DNA of 10,863 nt from Balneolaceae bacterium (GCA_003555185.1 PWFZ01000141.1:1-10863); one strand, 5' to 3'; counted from the first letter of the stretch, positions 1-7,137 are shown. Made by a program: numbers and translations. The notes: generated from the letters alone by a model not told the origin.

Positions 1-2051
1 ATAAATGGGTAGACAATCAGGTAGAAGTGGCTTCAAAACTTGATCAGGTTGAAGGGACTTTATCACAGGTTGAAAACTGGAATCCTGATGAAAAACCCGT
101 GATTGAGGAGAGTCTGCAGACCATGAGAAATCACTGGGTGGAACGTCTTGATCCTTTACCAAAAGGTATTCTGGATGGCTGGGATGATCTTTATGCGAAA
201 TATCAAAAAGATCAGTTTGAGGTTCAGATTAGGGATAAGGTGTTCAAAAATGATCTATACAAAGAATCATTAAGCGGCACTAAAATTCCAAGAATTTCTC
301 TTCCAAAGACAAAAAATAAGGGTGATCAGCTTCGGTTTGCCCTGAAAGAAAATTTACCGGGATATTTCCCATTTACTGCGGGAGTATTTCCGTTTAAGCG
401 GGAAGGGGAAGATCCTACCCGAATGTTTGCGGGTGAAGGAACTCCGGAGCGGACAAACCGGCGATTTCACTATGTGAGTGAAGGGATGCCGGCTGCTAGA
501 TTATCCACTGCTTTTGATTCTGTGACTCTTTACGGTGAAGATCCCGATCATCGTCCCGATATTTATGGAAAAATCGGTAATTCCGGCGTAAGTATTTGTA
601 CGCTTGATGATATGAAAAAGCTCTACTCAGGTTTTGAGCTAACCAAGCCGACCACGTCAGTTTCTATGACAATCAACGGCCCAGCACCCATGATTCTGGC
701 GATGTTCATGAATACAGTTATCGATCAGGAAGTAGAGCGATACTTGAAAAATGAAGGAAAGTGGGATGAGGCTCAGGAAAAAATTAAAGCTATTTTTTCT
801 GAAAAGAATATATCTCAACCCAAATATGGTTTAGAACTTCCGAATGGAAATTCCGGATTTGGACTAAGTACACTGGGTGTTAGTGGAGATCAGCTTGTTG
901 ATGCAGAGACGTATGAAGAAATTAAATCAAAGGCATTAAAAGTAGTTCGTGGGACCGTTCAGGCGGATATCTTAAAAGAAGATCAGGCTCAAAACACATG
1001 TATTTTCTCTACAGAGTTTGCTTTGAAAATGATGGGGGATGTGCAGAGTTACTTTACCCAAAAAGGAGTGAGGAATTATTATTCTGTTTCCATCTCCGGC
1101 TATCATATCGCCGAGGCAGGGGCAAATCCTGTTACACAGGCTGCCTTTACACTTGCTAATGGTTTTACGTATGTAGAGTACTATCTATCCAGAGGAATGA
1201 GTATAGACGATTTTGCTCATAACCTGTCGTTTTTCTTTAGTAATGGATTGGACCCTGAATATGCGGTCATAGGCCGTGTTGCCAGAAGGATTTGGTCTAT
1301 TGCCATGAAACATCAGTACACAGCCAATGAGCGTTCACAAAAGCTGAAGTATCACATTCAGACAAGTGGCCGATCGTTACACGCCCAGGAAATTCAGTTT
1401 AATGACATCAGAACCACACTTCAGGCGTTAATGGCTGTTTATGATAACTGTAACTCACTGCATACCAATGCGTATGATGAAGCTATTACTACACCGACAG
1501 AGGAGTCTGTTCGCCGTGCGCTGGCCATTCAGCTGATCATTAACAAGGAGATGGGATTGACAAAAAATGAAAATCCACTTCAGGGGTCTTATATCATCGA
1601 AGATTTGACAGATCTCGTTGAAGAGGCAATTTTAGCTGAATTTGACAGAATTACCGATCGTGGTGGTGTTTTAGGAGCGATGGAAAGTATGTATCAGCGA
1701 GGAAAAATACAGGAAGAGAGCCTGTTTTATGAATCACAAAAACATACGGGTGAACTACCAATTATTGGAGTAAATACATTTATTAATGACAAATTTGACT
1801 CAGAAAAGGAGAAAGAAGTTGATTTGATTCGTTCAACTGAGGATGAAAAAGAACAACAGATTGATAATCTGAATCTGTTTCAGGAAGTGCATAAAACGGA
1901 GTCTGCTGAAGCCTTAAATAAGCTAAAACGAGTGGCCAGGGAAGATGGCAACCTTTTTGAAGAACTTATGGAAACAGTTAAAGTAGCCTCATTAGGACAA
2001 ATCTCAAAAGCTCTTTACGAAGTTGGCGGCCAGTATCGCCGTAATATGTAA
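1..2051 (+). CDS. icmF: Fused isobutyryl-CoA mutase (IcmF-type), C-terminal mutase part, 5' partial
   Basis: Adenosylcobalamin-dependent acyl-CoA mutase, a cytosolic enzyme that rearranges the carbon skeleton of isobutyryl-CoA to n-butyryl-CoA or of related branched acyl-CoAs. The frame is open to the left edge (first full codon at 3, eight codons before the GTG at 27), so 27 is not the start; 682 residues are visible. Family members of about 1,090 aa carry a B12-binding domain and a MeaI-like GTPase chaperone first; both would lie outside the window. Counting from the GTG, the TIM-barrel substrate domain is clear: [13 protein letters not shown] (111-123), [14 protein letters not shown] (136-149), SISGYH with Tyr359/His360, [11 protein letters not shown] (446-456), [20 protein letters not shown] (476-495) and PIIGVNTF (578-585). 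Gln322 in [10 protein letters not shown] sits where methylmalonyl-CoA mutase has the Arg that holds the substrate carboxylate, which favours an isobutyryl-type substrate. The insert at about 235-305 is also IcmF-like. Family call is firm; exact substrate is inferred. Confidence 0.93.
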   Translation, partial: KWVDNQVEVASKLDQVEGTLSQVENWNPDEKPVIEESLQTMRNHWVERLDPLPKGILDGWDDLYAKYQKDQFEVQIRDKVFKNDLYKESLSGTKIPRISLPKTKNKGDQLRFALKENLPGYFPFTAGVFPFKREGEDPTRMFAGEGTPERTNRRFHYVSEGMPAARLSTAFDSVTLYGEDPDHRPDIYGKIGNSGVSICTLDDMKKLYSGFELTKPTTSVSMTINGPAPMILAMFMNTVIDQEVERYLKNEGKWDEAQEKIKAIFSEKNISQPKYGLELPNGNSGFGLSTLGVSGDQLVDAETYEEIKSKALKVVRGTVQADILKEDQAQNTCIFSTEFALKMMGDVQSYFTQKGVRNYYSVSISGYHIAEAGANPVTQAAFTLANGFTYVEYYLSRGMSIDDFAHNLSFFFSNGLDPEYAVIGRVARRIWSIAMKHQYTANERSQKLKYHIQTSGRSLHAQEIQFNDIRTTLQALMAVYDNCNSLHTNAYDEAITTPTEESVRRALAIQLIINKEMGLTKNENPLQGSYIIEDLTDLVEEAILAEFDRITDRGGVLGAMESMYQRGKIQEESLFYESQKHTGELPIIGVNTFINDKFDSEKEKEVDLIRSTEDEKEQQIDNLNLFQEVHKTESAEALNKLKRVAREDGNLFEELMETVKVASLGQISKALYEVGGQYRRNM

Positions 2052-2053
2052 TA

Positions 2054-2129
2054 CATAGACCTGACAACATTCCCGGGGTTTTTCCGGGCTTCTGTCAGCG
2101 TCGGTTTTTAAAAACCTGACGGGTCTATG
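2054..2129. repeat. Compound inverted repeat just after the icmF stop
   Basis: The outer arms CATAGACC (2054-2061) and GGTCTATG (2122-2129) are perfect reverse complements. Inside are two more palindromes. The first pairs CTGACA (2061-2066) with TGTCAG (2093-2098) and CCCGG (2072-2076) with CCGGG (2084-2088). The second pairs GTCGGTTTTT (2100-2109) with AAAAACCTGAC (2110-2120), with one bulged T. The first hairpin, followed by five T at 2105-2109, could act as a terminator for icmF. The nested layout is more elaborate than a terminator needs and may be a palindromic dispersed element. The pairing is seen directly; the role is inferred. Confidence 0.6.
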
Positions 2130-2146
2130 AATTAATTTTGAAATCC

Positions 2147-2224
2147 TTGTTGAACAGCTCTCCCCTAGAGGGGAGACGGTAAAGCCGGATGTTCCCGGCA
2201 TTACCTGAGGGGTGTCCCCAACAA
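2147..2224. repeat. Palindromic fold-back element, possible REP/MITE-like unit
   Basis: The ends TTGTTG (2147-2152) and CAACAA (2219-2224) are inverted repeats. Between them are three hairpins: TCTCCCC/GGGGAGA (2159-2165/2170-2176, loop TAGA); GGTAA-a-GCCGG/CCGGC-a-TTACC (2178-2188/2195-2205, 6-nt loop); and GGGG/CCCC (2209-2212/2216-2219). CCCCT (2162-2166) can instead pair with AGGGG (2208-2212) to make one long cruciform-like stem. No coding frame is convincing here. The structure resembles non-coding dispersed palindromes, but copy number cannot be judged from one window. Confidence 0.5.
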
Positions 2225-2266
2225 ACTCTGCCAGCCCCGATCCGTCGGGTTGGCAGGTTGTTTTTT
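2222..2266 (+). terminator. Strong rho-independent terminator downstream of icmF
   Basis: CTGCCA (2228-2233) pairs with TGGCAG (2251-2256), and CCCGA (2236-2240) with TCGGG (2245-2249). The 4-nt loop TCCG closes the stem, and flanking ACAA/TTGT adds weak outer pairing. Six T (2261-2266) follow directly on the plus strand. It lies about 170 bp past the icmF stop and faces the convergent lipoprotein gene, so it would protect that gene from antisense read-through. On the minus strand the T tract is poor. Confidence 0.8.
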
Positions 2267-2308
2267 ATGCTTTCTCAAATATCATGCAGGGAAGAGAGTG
2301 ATCAAGCC

Positions 2309-3637
2309 TCACCCTTCGATACAGCGTACGGAAAAGCCTCTATTTATAGCCGCTTTATCACCGACACTGCTAGAATCTGAACTGAATGCAAGTATTGTCC
2401 CAACACCTAATTCTACGGGTTCAAATGGTGTGCTAGTCCAATATTTACCGCCCTTATCAAAGATAAAGAATGGTGTCCCTGTCCCGAAACTTATTTCTCC
2501 AGCCTCATGGAGATTTAAAGCAGATTCAAAAGCTTCTGTAGATAAGCCGTTCTCCATACCGCCACTGATAGCAACAGCTATATAAAATGCCTCCCATTCT
2601 TCGAGGGTTGGAACGCGCCAACTGCCACCAAATGAAATTCTGCAGGGATCATTCTCTATCAGCCATTCGCTCCTATCTGCTTGCGGAGGAAAAATAAAGC
2701 TACCTTCACCTATTACGAATCCTTCCCCTGGCCCAACACCACCATTCCAGTAGTTAGCTCCACTGTTATTAAACTGGAAAAACCATCCGGCACGATCTTT
2801 ATCATCATCATCAAAAGATTCCGGTGCATCTGTAGCTCCCAGATTTCGCCCAAGCCAGCGCTTGTCTCCACCGGGCCCTTCCCAATCAGCCATTATAACA
2901 GGGTAGGATCGTTCTGCAAACTGAGGATCATTACTTGGCGCAACTCCTCCGACATAACCATGGGAAATGATAGACGGATCCACAGGAACCATTATATCCT
3001 GTTCATCCTCCCCGGTTTTCATGAACAACGCATAGGCAGTATTCGGTCCGTATTCAAAGGAGTTCGCTTCGGCTTTAATGTTGCCGGCAATATCCTGTAC
3101 TTTTTGCTTGTCGAACCGTGGCTCGCCGTCTTTCATCAGTCGAGACGGGAGTTCGTCATTAGACAGAGTATTCAGGTTAAACTCCGGACCTTCCGATATG
3201 AGCCAAATAATTGCCTGGAACTCACGGAAGGTAAGAGAGGGGTCTTCGGCCTGCAGTTCATCTTTTATGTTCAGGAAGTAATTAAGTGGCTTCCACCTGT
3301 GTTGGTCATAAGTAGAGTACATTTGTAAGTTTTCATGTATATCTCCCTGTTGTGCTATGGGCTTATTCCACTCCATACACCAGCCATCGTATACCCCGGG
3401 TGCCATAATCTCCGAATCCACATTGTCGATAGTAAATTCGAACCAGGCATCGCGCCCTACGGCCTCTCCCTGATGAATCGATACGCTGGGCGCGGCATTC
3501 TCTACCTTTTCCAGCCCATGATAAAGATTGTACGATTCGCCTGAAGAATCGGTAGGCATGCCGCATCCGGCCATATAAAGCAGACTTGCTGTGATAATCA
3601 GCATTGCTGTAATCATTCCTCTCTTGAGTTGTGTCAT
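2309..3637 (-). CDS. Secreted lipoprotein: N-terminal thioester-like domain plus C-terminal FISUMP domain
   Basis: 442-aa protein of unknown function. The start at 3637 is chosen because it gives a lipoprotein signal: Lys/Arg-containing n-region, hydrophobic stretch (8-23) and MAGC lipobox with Cys25. Residues about 47-220 form an unassigned domain with GVYDGWCMEW (Cys87) and FREFQAIIW (Gln141, Trp145); their spacing recalls the Cys and TQxA-IW motifs of Gram-positive thioester domains. Residues about 250-442 match the FISUMP/DUF1566-like module common in surface proteins of Bacteroidota and Fibrobacter: WLGRNLGATDAP (261-272), DPC (Cys332) followed by WRVPTLEEW, YWTST (399-403) and GFSVRC (Cys439) near the end. 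Cys332 and Cys439 probably form a disulfide. An Asp-rich run (276-279) might bind a cation. Surface exposure is likely. G+C looks higher than in neighbours (28 of 60 bases at 2881-2940 against 17 of 60 at 5461-5520). The frame stays open upstream to 3811. The FISUMP call is good; the thioester idea is inference. Confidence 0.8.
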   Translation of the reverse strand: MTQLKRGMITAMLIITASLLYMAGCGMPTDSSGESYNLYHGLEKVENAAPSVSIHQGEAVGRDAWFEFTIDNVDSEIMAPGVYDGWCMEWNKPIAQQGDIHENLQMYSTYDQHRWKPLNYFLNIKDELQAEDPSLTFREFQAIIWLISEGPEFNLNTLSNDELPSRLMKDGEPRFDKQKVQDIAGNIKAEANSFEYGPNTAYALFMKTGEDEQDIMVPVDPSIISHGYVGGVAPSNDPQFAERSYPVIMADWEGPGGDKRWLGRNLGATDAPESFDDDDKDRAGWFFQFNNSGANYWNGGVGPGEGFVIGEGSFIFPPQADRSEWLIENDPCRISFGGSWRVPTLEEWEAFYIAVAISGGMENGLSTEAFESALNLHEAGEISFGTGTPFFIFDKGGKYWTSTPFEPVELGVGTILAFSSDSSSVGDKAAINRGFSVRCIEG

Positions 3638-4047
3638 CTTCCTGTCTTCTCTCTTTTTTACAGTGTTTACAATTTGGGTTATAATCTCTTCTACTACAAG
3701 AAACATGCCATCGCCTATTACAAATATAAACATCATCTTACGCTTCATCGGCTTCAATCTGAATTGCATAAGATAATATGGCGTAGAAAAATAACTCTCT
3801 GAAATTCCCAATTGTGTAAAATGTCGGCAGTGGATGGGAAGGTAGGATCTCCGTGATCTACAAAATCATTGTAGAACAACCATATATAGGTGTATAAGTT
3901 CCACAACCTGATATATGGGTGAAATTATTTACTTTTTAACACTACGCTGTCGTATGAGTGGCGCTGAAAGGTTTGAATAGTTAATTAAAAAATTCATCTA
4001 TTCATTTTGTTATCAAGTAAATATATCATTTAGCCACATTTGAGCAT
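3638..4047. other. Gene-poor region upstream of the lipoprotein gene
   Basis: No convincing gene. The lipoprotein frame continues open from 3638 to 3811, but those 58 codons would put residues before the signal peptide and lack family features. It is probably 5' untranslated sequence, although a short leader peptide or the remnant of another gene is possible. A purine-rich stretch directly before ATG 3637 (minus strand GACAGGAAG) may serve as a weak ribosome binding site. The rest is AT-rich and holds the hairpin at 3880-3918. I could not place a promoter for the lipoprotein gene. Confidence 0.5.
3880..3918. repeat. Imperfect 14-bp stem hairpin/palindrome
   Basis: CCATATAT (3880-3887) and ATATATGG (3911-3918) are perfect inverted repeats. 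Pairing continues inward with AGG/CCT (3888-3890/3907-3909, one bulged G) and TGT/ACA (one bulged A), leaving a 9-nt loop. There is no T tract, so it is not an ordinary terminator. It lies about 240 bp upstream of the lipoprotein start and may be an operator or an RNA structure; neither role is shown. Confidence 0.45.
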
Positions 4048-4087
4048 AAAAAAAAGCTATGCTGAAATGAATCAACATAGCTTTTTT
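4048..4087 (-). terminator. Bidirectional terminator after the TPR gene
   Basis: AAAAAAGCTATG (4050-4061) and CATAGCTTTTTT (4076-4087) form a perfect 12-bp stem with a 14-nt loop. On the minus strand the stem runs into eight T (4048-4055), 27 bp past the TPR stop. On the plus strand it ends in six T, so it could work both ways. It marks the end of the minus-strand gene cluster and separates it from the lipoprotein gene. Confidence 0.85.
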
Positions 4088-4114
4088 AAAATTCTTTCAA
4101 TCTGAATTGCAGAT

Positions 4115-4795
4115 CTATTGCGTTAGCGTACCATGTAGCCGCTGAGCTTCGGTAACATATTGACTAGTTGGGAATTCGTTTATAATTCGTTCAACTCGTT
4201 GCGTTGCTTCACGATTCATTCCGGCTTCTTTGTAAGCATATGCAGCTTCAAGAAGGTTTTCAGCAATCATAGTTCTGTTTGTGACCCATCCGGCAGCCCT
4301 GTCATACATTCTAGCGGCATCTTCATATCGCTCGAGTTCAGATAGGATAGTGGCATGAAGTGTAATTGAAGTCAGGCCGACTATTCCGTCCGGAACTGAA
4401 AATCCTTTAATATAACCCAGTGCAGACTCAAAGTTGCCCATTTCAAATTCAGAAACGGCTGCATAATACATTGCAAGGTTCCCGGCATTAGTACGGCTAT
4501 AATTATCAGCAATTTGAGCAAAGCCAATCGTAAAGGCGGCTTCATCTCCATGCAAAGCAGTCTCATAATTACCCATCATGAGTGCCTGTTCGGCCTGTCC
4601 CAATAATTCCTGGGCTTGTGATTCCTGCTGGCTAGAATATATAAAATACCCAATAGTCAAACCGATTACCGCAACTATGGCAATACCTATACCAATTACT
4701 GTGCCTTTATTCTGTTCATAATAGTGCATGAACCTTGAGGAGTATTCAATTAGAATATCCTGTTCTAAATCTTCTTTGGAGAGTCCTTTACTCAT
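4115..4795 (-). CDS. Membrane-anchored tetratricopeptide repeat protein (YfgM-like layout)
   Basis: 226-aa single-pass membrane protein. An acidic/polar cytoplasmic segment (1-30) is followed by one transmembrane helix (about 32-53, GTVIGIGIAIVAVIGLTIGY), then an extracytoplasmic alpha-helical part. TPR-like helices include QAEQALMMGNYETAL, AMYYAAVSEFEMGNFESALGYI, ATILSELERYEDAARMYDRA and a final unit ending EFPTSQYVTEAQRLHG. A short N-terminus, one helix and periplasmic TPRs are shared with YfgM and related PF09976-type proteins, which contact the Sec translocon and envelope chaperones; that role here is only an inference. No Shine-Dalgarno sequence is visible before ATG 4795, where the leader is A-rich. 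A promoter-like element sits 37 bp upstream, and a strong terminator follows the gene, so it may be transcribed alone or as the last gene after lolD, 80 bp away. Confidence 0.8.
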   Translation of the reverse strand: MSKGLSKEDLEQDILIEYSSRFMHYYEQNKGTVIGIGIAIVAVIGLTIGYFIYSSQQESQAQELLGQAEQALMMGNYETALHGDEAAFTIGFAQIADNYSRTNAGNLAMYYAAVSEFEMGNFESALGYIKGFSVPDGIVGLTSITLHATILSELERYEDAARMYDRAAGWVTNRTMIAENLLEAAYAYKEAGMNREATQRVERIINEFPTSQYVTEAQRLHGTLTQ

Positions 4796-4831
4796 AAATT
4801 TTTTAATTGAATAATTTTGTTTTCAAGCCGT

Positions 4832-4862
4832 GAAAGTTATCACAGTTTAGGGTTTTAACCAA
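4832..4862 (-). promoter_or_regulatory. Candidate promoter for the TPR gene
   Basis: On the minus strand TTG (4862-4860) is followed after 20 nt by TAACTTTC (4839-4832), close to the Bacteroidota-type -33 TTG / -7 TAnnTTTG pattern. It lies 37 bp before the TPR start. The match is by eye and the final G is replaced by C. Confidence 0.35.
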
Positions 4863-4875
4863 GTCAATACAGGAC

Positions 4876-5577
4876 TTAATCAGCTTTTTCTAAGATACCG
4901 TTTTGAAGAGTATAAACAGTATTACATCTGTCTGCAATTTCTTTCTCATGTGTAATTAAAACAATTGAAATTCCTTCCTCTTCCCTCAATTCGAATAAAA
5001 GAGAGAGGATTAACTCAGTATTTTTCTCATCCAGGTTTCCGGTAGGCTCATCAGCTAATATTATAGATGGATTATTCATAAGTGCCCTGGCCATCGATAC
5101 TCGCTGCTGCTCACCACCCGATAGTTGGGACGGTCTGTGTTCGAATCGACTTCCTAAACCAAATCTATTCAACAAATTTGAAGCCTTTTTATGTGCTTCT
5201 TTTTGTGATACTCCTTTAATAAAAGCCGGCATCATCACATTTTCGATTGCTGTAAATTCGGGCAGCAAATGATGGAACTGAAATACAAAACCAATATTTT
5301 GGTTTCTGAGCTCAGCTAGCTTTTCTGTTTTGTATTTATGGATGGGTTCGTCGTGCCACCAAACTTCACCGGCAGAAGGTTTATCAAGACCCCCCATAAT
5401 GTGTAAAAGTGTACTTTTACCACAACCGCTTGATCCAATGATGGCACAAATCTCTTTCGGTTGTATAGAAATATTAATATCCGTCAATATTTCGAGTGTT
5501 TTCTGATCGGAATCTGTATTAAAACTTTTTTGAATATGATTACACCTTAGAACAGATGATTCTTCCTCGTTCATCAT
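4876..5577 (-). CDS. lolD: LolD-like ABC transporter ATP-binding protein
   Basis: 233-aa cytoplasmic ATPase of the LolD/MacB-type ABC family, probably the motor of a lipoprotein-release (LolCDE-like) or related envelope exporter. All nucleotide-binding motifs are intact: Walker A GSSGCGKST (48-56), Q-loop Gln100, signature LSGGEQQR (152-159), Walker B IILADE (172-177, catalytic Glu177), D-loop NLDE (181-184) and H-loop His210. FQFHHLLPEFTAIENV (99-114) is characteristic of LolD proteins. Length is normal for the family. Its ATG overlaps the ymdB stop by 4 bp (ATGA), suggesting translational coupling; a second ATG follows directly at 5574. No LolC/LolE permease is in the window, so the membrane partner must be encoded elsewhere, and a macrolide or cell-division exporter ATPase cannot be fully excluded. 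Confidence 0.87.
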   Translation of the reverse strand: MMNEEESSVLRCNHIQKSFNTDSDQKTLEILTDINISIQPKEICAIIGSSGCGKSTLLHIMGGLDKPSAGEVWWHDEPIHKYKTEKLAELRNQNIGFVFQFHHLLPEFTAIENVMMPAFIKGVSQKEAHKKASNLLNRFGLGSRFEHRPSQLSGGEQQRVSMARALMNNPSIILADEPTGNLDEKNTELILSLLFELREEEGISIVLITHEKEIADRCNTVYTLQNGILEKAD

Positions 5578-6383
5578 TTTTTGTTTTGGAATTCGGGATA
5601 AATGATAGATTCAATGGAGGTACACTTATTCTTTTCTGTATCAACTGATGCAAGAACAGCACACATTCGATTATCTTTTTTTGCGATGACGTACCGCTGC
5701 GGGGTGCCAAGTTTGAACCGATTCAGCGCCGTTTTTTTATTCATGCCTATAACGGAATCAAACGGCCCTGTCATACCTGCATCAGTAATATATCCGGTAC
5801 CCTGGGGCAATATTCTGGCGTCATTTGTAGGTATATGTGTATGTGTTCCCACCATTACGGAGACATCGCCATCGAGATGCCAGCCCATTGCAACTTTTTC
5901 AGCAGTTGCTTCGGCATGAAAATCTACAAAAATTAAGTCTGTCTCTTCTTTTATTTTGGCAAGAGACCAATCAGCTGTTGAGAAGGGGTCATCAATTTGA
6001 GGCATGAATGTTCGACCCTGAATATTTAATACACCGATCTTTTTATCAAACCCCGGCAAATCATAAATACCATATCCGTACCCTGCATTTCCTTTTGGAT
6101 AATTTAAGGGACGAAGTAAATTTGAATCGGACTTCATGTAGCCGAAAATCTTCCATTTATCAAATGAGTGATTCCCACCGGTAATCACATTTACACCTAA
6201 GTCGTATAACCGTCTTACGATATCTTGATTTAATCCCCGACCTTCATGTGAATTTTCAGCATTAGCAATAACAAAATCGGGTTTATACTTATCTAGTAAA
6301 CTCGGCAGAATTGTTTCCAGCAGACTTAATCCGGTTTCACCGACGATATCAGAAATAAAAAATATCTTTGCTTCTTTTGACAT
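5574..6383 (-). CDS. ymdB: YmdB-like (TIGR00282) metallophosphoesterase
   Basis: 269-aa calcineurin-like phosphoesterase. Bacillus YmdB is a dinuclear-metal 2',3'-cyclic-nucleotide phosphodiesterase of 264 aa that influences RNase Y, biofilm and motility decisions. The metal and active-site residues are all present: Asp12 (SDIVG), Glu43-Asn44 (ANAENSHEG), Asn71-His72 (GGNHSFD), His156 (VDFHAEAT) and His181/His183 (GTHTHIPT). The C-terminal DAGMTGPFDSVIGM (201-214) and LGTPQRY segments are also typical. In many Bacteroidota and Firmicutes ymdB follows rny (RNase Y); here no rny is present and a hemolysin III gene lies upstream instead. No clear Shine-Dalgarno sequence is seen, but a promoter-like element lies 34 bp before the start. 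The gene overlaps lolD by 4 bp. Identification is strong; a signalling role is inferred from the family. Confidence 0.92.
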   Translation of the reverse strand: MSKEAKIFFISDIVGETGLSLLETILPSLLDKYKPDFVIANAENSHEGRGLNQDIVRRLYDLGVNVITGGNHSFDKWKIFGYMKSDSNLLRPLNYPKGNAGYGYGIYDLPGFDKKIGVLNIQGRTFMPQIDDPFSTADWSLAKIKEETDLIFVDFHAEATAEKVAMGWHLDGDVSVMVGTHTHIPTNDARILPQGTGYITDAGMTGPFDSVIGMNKKTALNRFKLGTPQRYVIAKKDNRMCAVLASVDTEKNKCTSIESIIYPEFQNKK

Positions 6384-6416
6384 TACAGATGTACAGAATT
6401 CGAATTTATGTGGCTG

Positions 6417-6424
6417 TAAAGGTA
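6417..6424 (-). promoter_or_regulatory. Candidate -7 promoter element for ymdB-lolD
   Basis: The minus strand reads TTTTTTG then TACCTTTA, one base from TAnnTTTG, 34 bp before the ymdB ATG. A -33 TTG at the usual distance is not evident, so the call is weak, but its position agrees with similar elements before the TPR and hemolysin III genes. The 136-bp gap 6384-6519 holds nothing else I can identify; no clear terminator for the hemolysin III gene is visible. Confidence 0.3.
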
Positions 6425-6519
6425 CAAAAAAGATGGGAGGAAATGACCCTTAAATGTATAGCAGGGGATATGCTTAAATCACATAATGGGAGGGTTCATA
6501 CAAATGGTAAATTTGATGA

Positions 6520-7137
6520 CTAAGCAACATATTTAACAACAGTAACGTAGTGGCTTACACTACCTGCCAGGACGAATAAGTGCCAAATTCCATGTGCGAA
6601 CCGGTGACGGAAATCAATTACATAAAAAATTACGCCAAATGTGTAAAACATTCCTCCCGTTACAAGCCAATAAAATCCATTCATAGATAACTCCGTCATT
6701 AATGGGTCAACAATCAAAATAACGAGCCATCCCATCAATAAATAAATAATTAGCGGCAAAATTCTGGAACCTTTACTGGGAATTAAATCAATAATAATCC
6801 CCAGTGTTGCAAGACCCCAAACAACTGCAAAAATTGACCAGCCTAAATCACCACGTAACGTTACCAAAGCGAATGGGGTGTAAGTACCTGCTATCAGAAG
6901 ATAGATGGCTACATGATCCAGCTTCTGAAATATCTTCTTTAATTTACCCTGAAAACTATGGTAGAGAGTAGAGAAAGTGTAAAGCATCACAAGGGAGATT
7001 CCGTAAATTCCAAAGCTAACAAGCTTCCAGGTGTCACCTTTAGTGATAGCCAGATATATCAATCCCACCAAACCAATTACAGAAGCAATTGAACCAACAA
7101 GATGTGTGATGCTATTAAAACGTTCTCCTTTATACAT
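6520..7137 (-). CDS. Hemolysin III family (YqfA/TrhA, PAQR-like) membrane protein
   Basis: 205-aa polytopic inner-membrane protein of the hemolysin III/PAQR superfamily, probably with seven transmembrane helices. Conserved features are Glu5 and His12 in the N-terminal GERFNSITHLVG, SxxxH (Ser56-His60, STLYHSF), Asp74-His75 (KLDHVAIYLLIAGTYTPF), HGIWH (His182, His186) and His196 near the end. The Ser, Asp and His residues are the ones expected to bind a metal in this superfamily, which includes hydrolases and receptors. Despite the name, hemolysis is not established for most members; links to membrane fluidity or lipid homeostasis are reported for relatives. An AGGAG motif lies 2 nt before ATG 7137, the clearest Shine-Dalgarno match in the window. 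It sits 199 bp after zapA and 136 bp before ymdB, so it may be an independent unit inserted in an otherwise conserved neighbourhood. Confidence 0.9.
   Translation of the reverse strand: MYKGERFNSITHLVGSIASVIGLVGLIYLAITKGDTWKLVSFGIYGISLVMLYTFSTLYHSFQGKLKKIFQKLDHVAIYLLIAGTYTPFALVTLRGDLGWSIFAVVWGLATLGIIIDLIPSKGSRILPLIIYLLMGWLVILIVDPLMTELSMNGFYWLVTGGMFYTFGVIFYVIDFRHRFAHGIWHLFVLAGSVSHYVTVVKYVA

Noticed and set aside
27..29. GTG as the start of the mutase
   Set aside because: The frame is open to the left edge and the family has two more domains before this point, so the GTG is an internal Val codon.
2250..2585. Plus-strand frame of 111 codons
   Set aside because: It mostly overlaps the 3' end of the lipoprotein gene antisense and begins next to a terminator; it shows no recognisable protein features.
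2681..3328. Plus-strand frame of 215 codons
   Set aside because: It lies fully antisense to the lipoprotein gene and has no recognisable domain, while the minus strand has clear FISUMP motifs.
3591..3776. Plus-strand hydrophobic small protein of 61 codons
   Set aside because: It is antisense to the lipoprotein signal-peptide region; hydrophobicity arises from the complementary codons and there is no ribosome binding site.
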